Source: Opitutales bacterium
GTDB taxonomy: Bacteria > Verrucomicrobiota > Verrucomicrobiia > Opitutales > T3Sed10-336
Length of the DNA stretch: 20,479 nucleotides
NCBI GenBank assembly: GCA_007132315.1
Contig: SLOW01000333.1
Coordinates: 1 to 20,479 of the forward strand
Direction of reading: 5' to 3'
The notes beneath the pieces are model-generated. The model was not told the DNA's origin. It worked only from the letters and a program-made list of their open reading frames with translations, and made no database searches. Made by a program: the position numbers and the translations under genes. Each line of letters begins with the position of its first letter. Position 1 is the first letter of the stretch. This document shows positions 1 through 9,419 of this stretch, in pieces.

Positions 1-1
1 A

Positions 2-466
2 ATCTCATTTGAGATGAACGACAACGCCTTTGTCCGGATTGAAGATTGGGATCGAGCGCAGGAGATCGCCCACGGTTTCGCCGTTAAGAAGTGGGAGAAG
101 AAGTTTCGGCAACTGGCGAGGAGATTTTGTCCGGTGCACGATACCTTCACTCGGGGCTACCACTGGACGGTGATGCAGGTGGAGTACGCCCTGGATGTCG
201 TTTTCACCGATCGTGATCTGCCGGGACCTCTCTATGAACAGATCAGCCGACAGGCCATTCTGGCGGTGAAGGTTCCGGATATGGCCAGGTTCTGGGGAAA
301 GCGATTCAGTGCCCAAGCCGAAGCTCAGAGCGACTTCAAGACCCTCGTTGAAGGTACCCGCATCAAGCACGTGCTCGGCCACCAATCGATCAAGATGCCG
401 CCTCGCTTTTTTTCAGCCTGGCTGGCAACACTCGCGTCGCCTTCGTTCTGGCAGCTTATATCATGA
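2..466 (+). pseudogene. Truncated fragment of a multi-copy, transposase-like ORF family
   Basis: The reading frame is open to the left edge, so the start lies outside the window; the first in-frame ATG is at 14. Residues such as DNAFVRIEDWDRAQEIAHGF and RGYHWTVMQVEYALDVVF resemble a family I remember as a widespread, often multi-copy hypothetical or transposase-like protein, whose biochemical role I do not know. From memory, the motif ending HQSIKM is normally followed by YDK and a long C-terminal part. Here the match stops near base 396 and the frame runs on for about 23 unrelated codons to a TGA at 464-466. Those last bases, read one frame over, encode hydrophobic sequence of the next broken gene. 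The ORF is therefore a 3'-truncated remnant fused to foreign sequence at about 393-400. The family call is from memory only. Confidence 0.5.
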
Positions 467-1307
467 CCTTATTGGCGTTTACGGCCGGCACATCAATATA
501 CTTGCAGTGGCCCCTTAGCCGCGGCATTGAACCGCTGGCATTCGACCTGGTTTTTTTCACAGGCATCGGGTTTGCGCTTGGATGGGAAATTGATAGCCAA
601 GAAAGCTCCACGTTTCTGAAGAAGGATGCTTATTCACTCATCAAGTTCTTAGTGCTACTTGCGGCAATTCCTCTCGCCACTCTGTATCCCGGATTTCCCG
701 GAAAGGGACAGGCACCGGGTGAGGTGTGGGCGTTTGCGGAACACGACGGAACCGTTTTTTCGATAGAGGCAAGCGATGATGGCCATATATATTCTATGGC
801 AGAGGCATCCGGCTATTATTCCCAGTCAGCCAGCGGCGATGCAAGCATTCATAAAATTGATTCAGATGGCAACGAGGTATGGTCATTTTTCGCTGAAGGT
901 GTTTCAGCAAGTTGTGGTCGCTGAGTGGTGTGGGTGATTTCGGAGCACTCAATACTGACGCTGATGGTTATGTGTACGCAAATTCAAGTTTACGCCGCAG
1001 CATCAGCAAACTAGGTCCTGACGGCAGTGAAGTTTGGTCGTTTTAGGAACATTCTGACATTGTCTTTGACATTGCCGCAGACACTGAAGGATACGTGCAT
1101 TTCGGAGGCCGGGAGAATGTCATCTACAGGATCAACCCGGAAGGAAAGTTGGCTGGATTATTTCACGGACACAGAGACAGAGTCTTTCAGAATGGAAAAA
1201 TTCACATAGGCTGGGTGCGTGCTATTACTGTGGACAACGATGGGTACATCTATTCCGGCGGAAAGGACCGTACGGTTCGTAAGATTGACCCTGAGAAGAT
1301 TGAATAA
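398..1307 (+). pseudogene. Decayed membrane-anchored beta-propeller protein
   Basis: Read in the frame of the ATG at 463, translation from about base 400 gives three hydrophobic segments (around AFVLAAYIMTLLAFTAG, LAFDLVFFTGIGFALGW and IKFLVLLAAIPLA). These are followed by propeller-like repeats. The frame stops at TGA 922-924. The third frame then continues the same repeat pattern, is broken once by TAG at 1044-1046, and ends at TAA 1305-1307. Four similar strands recur across the breaks: SDDGHIYSMA, DADGYVYANS, DTEGYVHFGG and DNDGYIYSGG. They alternate with KIDSDGNEVWSF, KLGPDGSEVWSF and RINPEGKLAGLF. This is the usual look of a PQQ/SBBP-type beta-propeller. The N-terminus is replaced by the preceding ORF fragment. 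Base composition is visibly more AT-rich than the genes downstream, which suggests transfer. One frameshift plus one nonsense codon support a pseudogene; sequencing error is a less likely alternative. Confidence 0.65.
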
Positions 1308-1374
1308 TGTTGTGATTTCGGATTTACAACCAAGAGACTCGAATCCGCTCCGTTCCACTTTCCCTTACACATCC

Positions 1375-1989
1375 GTGCCCTATCAATCCGTCAACGCCTT
1401 CGTGCTCGCCCGGGAATCTTCCGGGGAATCGATGCTGCGCCTGCACCTGTTCACCCGTGAGTCGGGTCCTCTGGTCGCCTACCGCCGCCGGCGACCGTCC
1501 CGGACTGCCGGCGCCACAGTGACGCCCGACCTGTTCGACCGGATCGAAGCCGTTCTGGAAACGCGCAACGAAGGGCGGACCTGGTTCGTCAAAGAAGACA
1601 CCGTCAGCCGCCGGTTTCCGGGCATCGGCCGCGCTTATGAAACCCTCGATTACACCTCCCGTTTCGCCCGCCTCGTTTCCCGCAACCCCTGTCCGGAGGA
1701 AGCGGCCCCGCGGCTCTTTCGGGACGTGGAAACCGCCTTCAGCGCGTGGGAGGCGGGCGGGCCGCCCGCCCTCGTCTTCCTCAAGGCACTCTACCTCTAC
1801 GCGCGCGACGAAGGATTCCCCGTCCGGCAGGACTGGCTCCAGGGGCTGCCCGCCGCCCGGCGCGCCTCGGCTACTGCCTTGATCCGGCAGCCGTTGGCGG
1901 AACTACCCGGCGCGGCGCGAGGGCAGGCCGAAACGCTGGCCGACAGCCTTCAGGCCTGGCTGCGCGATCACCACGAGCTACGCTTCTAG
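1375..1989 (+). CDS. recO: RecO-like DNA repair protein (short, divergent)
   Basis: 204 aa from a GTG at 1375. RecO helps RecF and RecR load RecA onto gapped DNA. The N-terminus (YQSVNAFVLARESSGESMLR, then LFTRESGPLVAYRRR) fits the first strands of the RecO OB-fold. An alpha-helical part follows, with GIGRAYETLDYTSRFARL at about 83-100 and LVFLKALYLYARDEGFPV at about 133-150, matching the layout of divergent RecO proteins I associate with Opitutia. No cysteine cluster for zinc is seen, and the length is below the usual 230-250 aa. An in-frame ATG at 1219 lies inside the upstream pseudogene and would add unrelated residues, so I prefer GTG 1375, which immediately precedes the conserved YQSV strand. 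No clear Shine-Dalgarno is present. The gene is convergent with xylA. Assignment rests on pattern memory and could be wrong at the family level. Confidence 0.6.
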   Translation: MPYQSVNAFVLARESSGESMLRLHLFTRESGPLVAYRRRRPSRTAGATVTPDLFDRIEAVLETRNEGRTWFVKEDTVSRRFPGIGRAYETLDYTSRFARLVSRNPCPEEAAPRLFRDVETAFSAWEAGGPPALVFLKALYLYARDEGFPVRQDWLQGLPAARRASATALIRQPLAELPGAARGQAETLADSLQAWLRDHHELRF

Positions 1990-2022
1990 GAGGAATGGCG
2001 GCTAAGGCGCTGGATCGATGAA

Positions 2023-2120
2023 GTCGGGTTAGGCTTCCAGCCTGAGTCAACACGCTGGAAGCGTGTGCTACTTTGGGCCTAACCGAGTAGCATTCCTTCA
2101 AGGAGTCTGTCGGCGAACTC

Positions 2121-2121
<1 letters not shown>
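2023..2121. repeat. Composite palindromic intergenic element
   Basis: The gap between the convergent recO-like and xylA genes is packed with inverted repeats. GGTTAGGC (2027-2034) pairs with GCCTAACC (2077-2084). Inside it CTTCCAGC (2034-2041) pairs with GCTGGAAG (2054-2061), with CACGC/GCGTG (2051-2055, 2061-2065) as an alternative small stem. A second piece, AGTCTGTCGGCGAACTCC (2104-2121), matches one strand of the palindrome at 19917-19942 with one mismatch. The position between convergent stops would suit a bidirectional terminator, but there is no U-tract, so an interspersed REP-like repeat is at least as likely. Confidence 0.6.
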
Positions 2122-3440
<1,319 letters not shown>

Positions 3441-3452
3441 GATTGGGCCATG

Positions 3453-3481
3453 TTGATACCGCCCGGCGCTGCCGAGGTCAA
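3453..3481 (-). promoter_or_regulatory. Candidate sigma-70-like promoter of xylA
   Basis: On the minus strand a TTGACC box (3476-3481) is followed after exactly 17 bases by TATCAA (3453-3458). These match the -35 and -10 consensus at 5/6 and 4/6 positions. Transcription would begin near 3446, leaving only about six bases before the xylA ATG, so the message would be nearly leaderless. This is pattern matching only. Confidence 0.35.
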
Positions 3482-3528
3482 GCCCGCGGACACGCCTTTC
3501 TCCGCCGAACGCCCCCGCCGACCCGGGA

Positions 3529-3897
3529 TCAGCTCCGGGGACGATTCAGAATGTTGTCGGTCACCTCCCTGACGATGAAGGTGCCCTCCCGAAAGGAGCG
3601 GTAGGTCGAGCCGACGTACTCGCCGTCGCCGTCGTCCGCCAGGACGACCAGCGTGACCGAGCGCGTCGCGTCCCGCGAGGAAGGTCCCCGCAGGTTGTAC
3701 GCCCCGGTCGCCAGGGTGCCGACGAACTCCCCCTGGCGCTGGAGTTCGAGCGTGTAGGAGGTCTGGTTGATGATCGTGGCGACCGTTTCGGCGGAGGGAT
3801 TGTTGGTTGTCTGGCAGGCGCTCAGGGATCCCAGCGCGACAATCGCGGCGGCGAGAATCAGGAAGGCTTTGATTCGGCTGTACATGGCGAAAAACAT
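3529..3897 (-). CDS. Small hypothetical lipoprotein
   Basis: 122 aa from the ATG at 3897. An in-frame GTG at 3912 would add five residues, and a third candidate ATG lies at 3885. The N-terminus has a short basic region, a hydrophobic stretch (AFLILAAAIVALG) and the lipobox LSAC with Cys28. It should therefore be exported by Sec, acylated and anchored in a membrane facing the periplasm or outside. The mature part (about 94 aa) begins with a polar linker (QTTNNPSAETVA) and then looks beta-rich: IINQTSYTLELQRQGEFVGTL, TRSVTLVVLADD and STYRSFREGTFIVREV. I do not recognise a domain family. It lies downstream of nuoI on the same strand but about 200 bases away, so membership of the nuo transcription unit is uncertain. 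No start candidate has a good Shine-Dalgarno. Confidence 0.7.
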   Translation of the reverse strand: MFFAMYSRIKAFLILAAAIVALGSLSACQTTNNPSAETVATIINQTSYTLELQRQGEFVGTLATGAYNLRGPSSRDATRSVTLVVLADDGDGEYVGSTYRSFREGTFIVREVTDNILNRPRS

Positions 3898-4098
3898 TTG
3901 GTTTTTCTTCACTAACCCGGCGGAAGTTTAGCGCGAACGATCGCACGGGGAGAAAAATCCCGCCCCGGGACAGGCCCGATCGCGAACGCGGGCTCCCGGG
4001 CCGCGAACCCGCCGCAAGCGGCTTCGGAACGACGCCAATTGAATGGCCGTCGTTTTCGGGATTCCACCGCCGCCGTTGTCAACAGCGCGGGTCGGAGA

Positions 4099-4635
4099 TC
4101 AATGGGCGTTGCCGCGGGCGGCGGCTTCTTTTTTCTTGTCCCACTTGAAGTGTTTGTCGGGGAGCGTGCCGCCGAGCTCGTAGAGTTTTTCTTTGCGGTA
4201 CTTGAACTCGTCGCGGGTGTAGCCGGTGACCGAGAATATGTCTTGCAGGAAGATGGCCTCCTCGGGGCAAACCTCCTGGCAAAGGCCGCAGTAAATGCAG
4301 CGGAGCATGTCGATCTCGAATTCCTCCGGGGCTTTTTCCACGTGTGCGGTTTCTGCATCCTCCGGAATTTCGCCGGGCCAGATGCGGATCGCCTTGGGGG
4401 GGCAGACGAATTCACAGAGCTGACAGGACACGCATTTCTCGCGCCCGTTGGGATCCTTTACCAGCGTCGGGACGCCGCGGTAATTGTCGGGGATAACGGG
4501 CCGTTCCTCCGGGTACTCCAGGGTCACCTTCGGCCGGAACATATTTTTCAGCGTGATCTTCATCCCGCCGAGGATCTGCGGCAGGTAGGTTTTCTCCAAC
4601 CAGGTGAGCGGCTTTCTTTGGACGACAATGGCCAT
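4099..4635 (-). CDS. nuoI: NADH-quinone oxidoreductase subunit I
   Basis: 178 aa. This is the ferredoxin-like subunit of complex I that carries clusters N6a and N6b and passes electrons towards NuoB at the membrane face. Two canonical 8-Fe ferredoxin motifs are intact: CVSCQLCEFVCP (Cys68, 71, 74, 78) and CIYCGLCQEVCP (Cys113, 116, 119, 123). The N-terminal helix (LEKTYLPQILGGMKITLKNM) is the amphipathic segment expected to lie on the membrane. The C-terminus is charged (KWDKKKEAAARGNAH). It is the last nuo gene here, starting 12 bases after the nuoH stop. Downstream on this strand, where nuoJKLMN usually follow, there is only the lipoprotein gene. Confidence 0.97.
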   Translation of the reverse strand: MAIVVQRKPLTWLEKTYLPQILGGMKITLKNMFRPKVTLEYPEERPVIPDNYRGVPTLVKDPNGREKCVSCQLCEFVCPPKAIRIWPGEIPEDAETAHVEKAPEEFEIDMLRCIYCGLCQEVCPEEAIFLQDIFSVTGYTRDEFKYRKEKLYELGGTLPDKHFKWDKKKEAAARGNAH

Positions 4636-4647
4636 GGAATTGCGAAA

Positions 4648-5742
4648 TTATCCGATTGAATCAATCAGCGCAATGAGCAGCGCGTAAAAGACGAGATTGG
4701 CCACGGCGAGCGGAAGGAGGATCTTCCAACCGATGTGCATGACTTGGTCGTAGCGGAAGCGCGGCAGCGTCCAGCGGACCCAGATGAACACAAACACCAG
4801 CACAAAAACCTTCGCCAGGAAGATGCCGATCGAAAGCAGCGCCCCGAGCAGCCCCTCCACGTGCAACGGCAGACCGGGCAGCGGGTGCCAGCCGCCGAGG
4901 AAAAGGACCACGAACACCGCCGACCCGATGATGATGTGCGCGTATTCGGCGACAAAAAAGAGGCCGAACTTGAAACTGCTGTACTCGGTGTGGAAACCGC
5001 CGACCAGTTCGGTCTCCGCCTCCGACATATCAAAGGGCAACCGGTTGGTCTCGGCGAACAGTGCGACCAGAAAGATAAAAGCGGAAAGCGGCTGCCAGAT
5101 CGCGAACCACAATCCCTGCTGGGTGTGTACGACCGCCCCCAGGTTGAGCGCCGCGTCGGAGCCGGGCGCGTTTGCCCACATAAAAACCGGTAGCAGCGAG
5201 AGCCCCATGGCCAGTTCGTATGAAATCATCTGCGCCGAGGCGCGAACGCCGCCGAGAAAGGGGTACTTGGAATTGGACGCCCAGCCGGCCAGAACGATTC
5301 CATACACTCCGAGCGAGGACACGGCAAGGACAAACAGGATTCCGATATCGACATCGGCCAGAACCAGGGTGATCACCTCACCGGTTTCGGTCACGTACTG
5401 ACCGAACGGCACCACCGCCACGGTCAACAACGCCGGCACCAGCGCCAGCGCGGGCGCGAGCATGTAATACGGCCGGTTGACGTGGCCGGGAGTCACATCC
5501 TCCTTGAACAAAAACTTCAACCCGTCGGCGGCCGGCTGGAACACCCCGAGGCGCGTGAGCATCGGTCCGATCACCGGAATGGCCCCGACCACAGGAAGCG
5601 TGGTGCGGTTCGGCCCGACCCGCCCCTGGATCCAGGCCGATACCTTGCGTTCGGCCAGCACCACATAGGAGCACAGGCTCATGAGGACCACGATGACCGC
5701 CAACCCCTGGGCGACGATGATGAGAAAGCTGGTGAAGTCCAT
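4648..5742 (-). CDS. nuoH: NADH-quinone oxidoreductase subunit H
   Basis: 364 aa integral membrane subunit that joins the hydrophilic arm to the proton-pumping arm and forms much of the quinone chamber. Conserved family segments are visible: ERKVSAWIQGRVGPNR at 31-46, GWASNSKYPFLGGVRASAQM at 153-172 followed by SYEL at 174-177, and ETNRLPFDMSEAETELVGGF at 231-250, which includes the acidic loop near the quinone site. About eight hydrophobic helices can be traced, as expected. The length is slightly above that of common homologues (about 325-345 aa), mainly from an insertion around residues 187-210 (MWANAPGSDAALNLGAVVH). It starts 34 bases after the nuoG stop and is the only membrane subunit of complex I encoded in the window. 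Confidence 0.97.
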   Translation of the reverse strand: MDFTSFLIIVAQGLAVIVVLMSLCSYVVLAERKVSAWIQGRVGPNRTTLPVVGAIPVIGPMLTRLGVFQPAADGLKFLFKEDVTPGHVNRPYYMLAPALALVPALLTVAVVPFGQYVTETGEVITLVLADVDIGILFVLAVSSLGVYGIVLAGWASNSKYPFLGGVRASAQMISYELAMGLSLLPVFMWANAPGSDAALNLGAVVHTQQGLWFAIWQPLSAFIFLVALFAETNRLPFDMSEAETELVGGFHTEYSSFKFGLFFVAEYAHIIIGSAVFVVLFLGGWHPLPGLPLHVEGLLGALLSIGIFLAKVFVLVFVFIWVRWTLPRFRYDQVMHIGWKILLPLAVANLVFYALLIALIDSIG

Positions 5743-5776
5743 GGCTGTGGAATCGTGAATCGTGTGGCGTCCGCCT

Positions 5777-7483
5777 TCAGGCGATGGCGACCCCGCTCTC
5801 GGCGGGCCGGTGATGCAAGGTTTCGCCCTCGGCGTACGGGAGCGCCCGCAGACTGGAGGGAACGTCGAGGAGGAGGCCTTCGGACGGAATCTTCATGAAA
5901 CGCAGACCGGATAAAGGCTCGATCGAAGCGCTCATGTCGGACCACACGTCGTCGAGTCCGGCGGGCGCCGGGGCGCCCAGCGCGTCGAGCAACGCCGCCA
6001 GGGTCCGGAGGTCGCCGGGAGCGCCGGCCGGACCGGGAACGGCCTGCAGGAATTTTTGCAGGCGAAACTGTTGGTTGATGAACGAACCGTTCTTCTCGAA
6101 CACGGTCAGCGTCGGCAACACCACGCGGGCCCGGGCGCTGGTGGCATTGGCGTGGGTGCCGAGATAAACCACGCTCACCTTGGCCAGCTGGTCCGCGGTG
6201 ATTCCGGCCTCGGTCAAATCCTCGTTGTAGGCGACAACCGTATCGACTTCGCGCCGGTCGATGGCCGCGGCCAGGCCGGCGAGCTCGGACAAGGGCAATG
6301 CGTCGATCAGGCCGGTAACCAGCGCGCCGCGCACGTTGGGGTTGCGGTCCGAGGAAATCAGCAGCCCGTCGCCTTCGGCGATCCGGCTCACCAGATCCAC
6401 CCGCACCGCCCCGCTCTGCTCGGCCAGTTTGCGGAACAGGTACTGCTCCTCCACCGCGCAGCGCCCGGAGCCGACGAAGGCCGTCTTATCGCGCCCCTTG
6501 AGCAGATCCGCCGCGGCGCGGACCGCGCGGGCCGGGTCTTCGGCGATTTGCCCCTCGATCGACGGCAGCGCCAGCCGGTTTTCGGCCTCGACTTGTTTGT
6601 AGAGCTCGCGTCCGCTGTCCGCCATCCAGGTGTCGTTGACCGCATCGTTGCGGCGCGGGGTGATGCGGTAAATCTTTCCCTCGCGGGCGCCGACCAGGGT
6701 GTTGGCGCCGACACTGCTCTCTGTGCAGATGCTGTGCGTCTCCCTGAGGAACCAGACACGCATCTTGAAACGAAAGTCAGTGCTCGTGAGCGCGCCCACC
6801 GGACAGATATCCACCGTGTTCAGGGAATAATTGTTTTCCAGGCGTTTGCCCGGGTAGCAGGTCAAGGTGGTGTAACTCCCCCGGTCGATGAATCCGAGCA
6901 CGTCGTCGTCCGCGACCTCCTGACAGAACCGGATGCAGCGCGAACAGAGGATGCAGCGCTCGTCGTCGAGAACCACGCGCGGGCCCAGGACGGTGCGCTT
7001 GGGTTTGACGTTCTTCTCCTCCACGAAGCGACTGTACCCGCGCCCGTAATCGGTGGCGAACTCCTGCAGGCGGCACTCGCCGGCCTGGTCGCAGATCGGG
7101 CAATCCAGGGGATGGTTTACCAGGAGAAATTCCATCACGCCCTGCTGGCAGGATCGGGCCAGATCGGAATCCGTGCGGATGCGCAGGCCCGGCATGGCCT
7201 TCGTGGCGCAGGCGATGGCCGGTTTCGGCAGCCACATGGTTTTCTGGTTGCCCGCGTCGTCCAGAACAGGCTGCCCTGTGGCGCGATCCTTTTCCGGCAT
7301 GCCCAATTCGACCATGCACATCCGGCAGTTGCCTACCACGCTCAGTTTCGGGTGGTAGCAGTAGTGCGGCACCTCCACACCGGCCCGGGCGGCGGCTTCG
7401 ATCATGTTGGTCCCGGGCGGCACCTGTACCGCCCGGTCGTCCACATAGACCGTGACCAGTTCGTCGTTCTTTTCGTCGCTCAT
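5777..7483 (-). CDS. nuoG: NADH-quinone oxidoreductase subunit G
   Basis: 568 aa iron-sulfur subunit that relays electrons from NuoF to NuoI. The N-terminal [2Fe-2S] domain has Cys42, Cys53, Cys56 and Cys92 (N1b). The His-Cys3 ligands of N5 are His124, Cys128, Cys131 and Cys137 (HPLDCPICDQAGEC). N4 uses Cys177, Cys180, Cys183 and Cys227 (CILCSRC, then DICPVG). The following molybdopterin-oxidoreductase-like region begins SICTESSVGANT at about 251-262. It lacks the extra cysteines that bind the off-pathway N7 cluster in some bacteria, so N7 should be absent. The C-terminal domain is short compared with the 680-900 aa NuoG proteins of E. coli or Thermus. The gene lies between nuoF (43-base gap) and nuoH (34-base gap). 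Confidence 0.96.
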   Translation of the reverse strand: MSDEKNDELVTVYVDDRAVQVPPGTNMIEAAARAGVEVPHYCYHPKLSVVGNCRMCMVELGMPEKDRATGQPVLDDAGNQKTMWLPKPAIACATKAMPGLRIRTDSDLARSCQQGVMEFLLVNHPLDCPICDQAGECRLQEFATDYGRGYSRFVEEKNVKPKRTVLGPRVVLDDERCILCSRCIRFCQEVADDDVLGFIDRGSYTTLTCYPGKRLENNYSLNTVDICPVGALTSTDFRFKMRVWFLRETHSICTESSVGANTLVGAREGKIYRITPRRNDAVNDTWMADSGRELYKQVEAENRLALPSIEGQIAEDPARAVRAAADLLKGRDKTAFVGSGRCAVEEQYLFRKLAEQSGAVRVDLVSRIAEGDGLLISSDRNPNVRGALVTGLIDALPLSELAGLAAAIDRREVDTVVAYNEDLTEAGITADQLAKVSVVYLGTHANATSARARVVLPTLTVFEKNGSFINQQFRLQKFLQAVPGPAGAPGDLRTLAALLDALGAPAPAGLDDVWSDMSASIEPLSGLRFMKIPSEGLLLDVPSSLRALPYAEGETLHHRPAESGVAIA

Positions 7484-7526
7484 GGTTGGACCGTCATTCC
7501 TCTCAATCGTCGTTCGCGGGACCGCT

Positions 7527-8888
7527 TCAAACCAGCGCCACCCGTTCCCCGGTTTCTTGCGGCTTGCGTCCCGCCGCCTGCTCTTCGGCCTTGGCGATGA
7601 ATTCCTCGCGGAACTTGGCCACGTAACTCTGCACCGGCCAGGCGGCCGCCTCGCCGAACGCGCAGATGGTGCGCCCGGGAATCTGGTCGGCCACCGATTT
7701 CAGCAAATCCACGTCCTCCAGGCGGGCCTGGCCGCGGCTCATGCGCTCCAGGATCTTCTTCAGCCACAGCGATCCCTCGCGGCAGGGGGTGCACTGACCG
7801 CAGCTCTCGTGGGCGTAGAAGCTGCTGACATTGGCCAGGGCCTCCACCATGTCGGTGGTGTCGTCGAGCACCATCACCCCGCCGGAACCCGACAGGGAAC
7901 CGGAAACGGCGATACCGTCGAAATCGAGAATGAGATCCTCGAGTCCGAGATCGTAGGCGTTGCCGTCGCGGTCCTTGCCCTTGAAACGTTCGTCGGCGCG
8001 CAGGATTTTCATCGAGGAACCGCCGGGGATGACCGCCTTGAGACTGCGGCCGGGTTGCAGCCCCCCGCAAACGTCGTAGATCAGTTCTCCAAGCGTGATC
8101 GCGCCGCCTTCGAATTCGTAATAGCCGGGTTTCCGCACGTGGCCGCTGACACACCAGATACGGGTGCCGGTGTTGCCGTGGCGTCCGATTTTCGCGTACT
8201 CTTCGCCCCCCATCTCGACGATGTGCTTCACGTTGCACAGCGTCTCGACGTTGTTGACGATGGTCGGACACATGTAAAGCCCGAGGGCGGCGGGAAAGTA
8301 CGGCGGTTTGATGCGGGGATAAGGCCTTTTCCCCTCGATCGACTCGATGAGCCCCGTCTCCTCCCCGCAAATGTAGGCGCCGGCGCCCCGGTGGACGCGG
8401 ATCTCACAGGAAAACGCCGTACCCAGAATACCCTTACCGAGAAAATTCTTCTGCCGCGCCTCCTCGATCGCCCGCTCCACGATGCGGGCGCCTTCGGGGA
8501 ATTCGCCCCGGATGTAGATGAAGGCCAGTTCCGCCTTGATGGCGTAGGCGCTGATGAGCATGCCCTCCAGGAGCTGATGCGGGTCCTTGTGAATGATCTG
8601 CCGGTCCTTGAAGGTGCCGGGCTCGGATTCGTCGGCGTTGCAGACGAGGTAGATCGGTTTGCCCGATTTGAAGTCGAGAAAACTCCACTTCATCCCGGCC
8701 GGAAACCCGGCGCCGCCGCGGCCGCGCACGCCCGATTTCTTGACCTCTTCCCGCAGATCCTCCGGTCGGCTGCCGAGGGCTTTCTTGAGCATCTCGTAAC
8801 CGCCGTGCTTCAGGTAGGTGTCGATGTCGTTGCCGTACCCGGGCTGGTCGATATTCTTGAGAATGATACGTCGTTCGTTCGCGGCCAT
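7527..8888 (-). CDS. nuoF: NADH-quinone oxidoreductase subunit F
   Basis: 453 aa flavoprotein that oxidises NADH using FMN and cluster N3. The glycine-rich nucleotide loop GRGGAGFPAG is at 56-65. The second loop GAGAYICGEETGLIESIEG spans about 168-186, with the conserved ETGLIESIEG. The [4Fe-4S] ligands are in ESCGQCTPCREG (Cys363, 366, 369) plus Cys409 (GRTICAFGEAAAWP). The open frame extends upstream to 9041 but that overlaps nuoE. The ATG at 8888 (MAANERRI), 20 bases after the nuoE stop, gives the expected N-terminus. An insertion around 294-318 (KILRADERFKGKDRDGNAYD) appears longer than in many homologues. The C-terminus ends in a charged tail. Confidence 0.97.
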   Translation of the reverse strand: MAANERRIILKNIDQPGYGNDIDTYLKHGGYEMLKKALGSRPEDLREEVKKSGVRGRGGAGFPAGMKWSFLDFKSGKPIYLVCNADESEPGTFKDRQIIHKDPHQLLEGMLISAYAIKAELAFIYIRGEFPEGARIVERAIEEARQKNFLGKGILGTAFSCEIRVHRGAGAYICGEETGLIESIEGKRPYPRIKPPYFPAALGLYMCPTIVNNVETLCNVKHIVEMGGEEYAKIGRHGNTGTRIWCVSGHVRKPGYYEFEGGAITLGELIYDVCGGLQPGRSLKAVIPGGSSMKILRADERFKGKDRDGNAYDLGLEDLILDFDGIAVSGSLSGSGGVMVLDDTTDMVEALANVSSFYAHESCGQCTPCREGSLWLKKILERMSRGQARLEDVDLLKSVADQIPGRTICAFGEAAAWPVQSYVAKFREEFIAKAEEQAAGRKPQETGERVALV

Positions 8889-8908
8889 GGATAGGTTTCC
8901 CGTAAAGA

Positions 8909-9415
8909 TTACCCGGCGGCTCCGCTCCCCTTGCCGGAGTCCAGTTCGCCGGCGATTTCGCGCGCCCGTTTCTCGTCCACATGCTCGTACAGGTCGTCGT
9001 TGACCATCACCACAGGTCCCGTGTGACAGGAGGCCAGGCACTCCGCGAACTCGACCGTGACCTCGCCGTCCGGCGAGGTGTCACCGTTCTCACAGTTCAA
9101 CGCCTCGCGCAACGCGCTGCACGTCTTGTACGACCCCTGCAGGGCGCACGACAGGGTGCGGCACACGCGCACCACCTTCTTGCCCACGGGCTTGTCCCGG
9201 AGCATCGGGTAGAAGGTGACCAGCTCCCAGATGTTGATGGGCTCCAGGTCGAGCTTCGCCGCGATCCACTCCATCGCCTCGGGGGAGATGTAGCCCTGGT
9301 CTTCCTGAACCAGGTGCAGAAGCGGCAGCGCCGCGCTCCGCTTCTGCGGATAGCGCGGTATGACTTCGTCGATACGGCGAAGCGTCTCCTCTTTCAAATT
9401 CATGGTCTGGCTCAT
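8909..9415 (-). CDS. nuoE: NADH-quinone oxidoreductase subunit E
   Basis: 168 aa from the ATG at 9415; an in-frame GTG at 9436 would overlap nuoD by 17 bases. This thioredoxin-fold subunit carries the off-pathway [2Fe-2S] cluster N1a beside NuoF. The four ligands are Cys85 and Cys90 (CRTLSC) and Cys126 and Cys130 (ECLASC), with the family spacing C-x4-C and C-x3-C. The N-terminal helical part (EEVIPRYPQKRSAALPLLHL-like, then GYISPEAMEWIA) is also typical. The start chosen leaves four bases after the nuoD stop, consistent with translational coupling. The C-terminal tail (DSGKGSGAAG) is low-complexity. Confidence 0.95.
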   Translation of the reverse strand: MSQTMNLKEETLRRIDEVIPRYPQKRSAALPLLHLVQEDQGYISPEAMEWIAAKLDLEPINIWELVTFYPMLRDKPVGKKVVRVCRTLSCALQGSYKTCSALREALNCENGDTSPDGEVTVEFAECLASCHTGPVVMVNDDLYEHVDEKRAREIAGELDSGKGSGAAG

Positions 9416-9419
9416 TCTG

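Noticed and set aside
4080..4085. Perfect TTGACA on the minus strand just after nuoI
   Set aside because: No acceptable -10 box lies 16-19 bases downstream, so I do not call a promoter for the lipoprotein gene.
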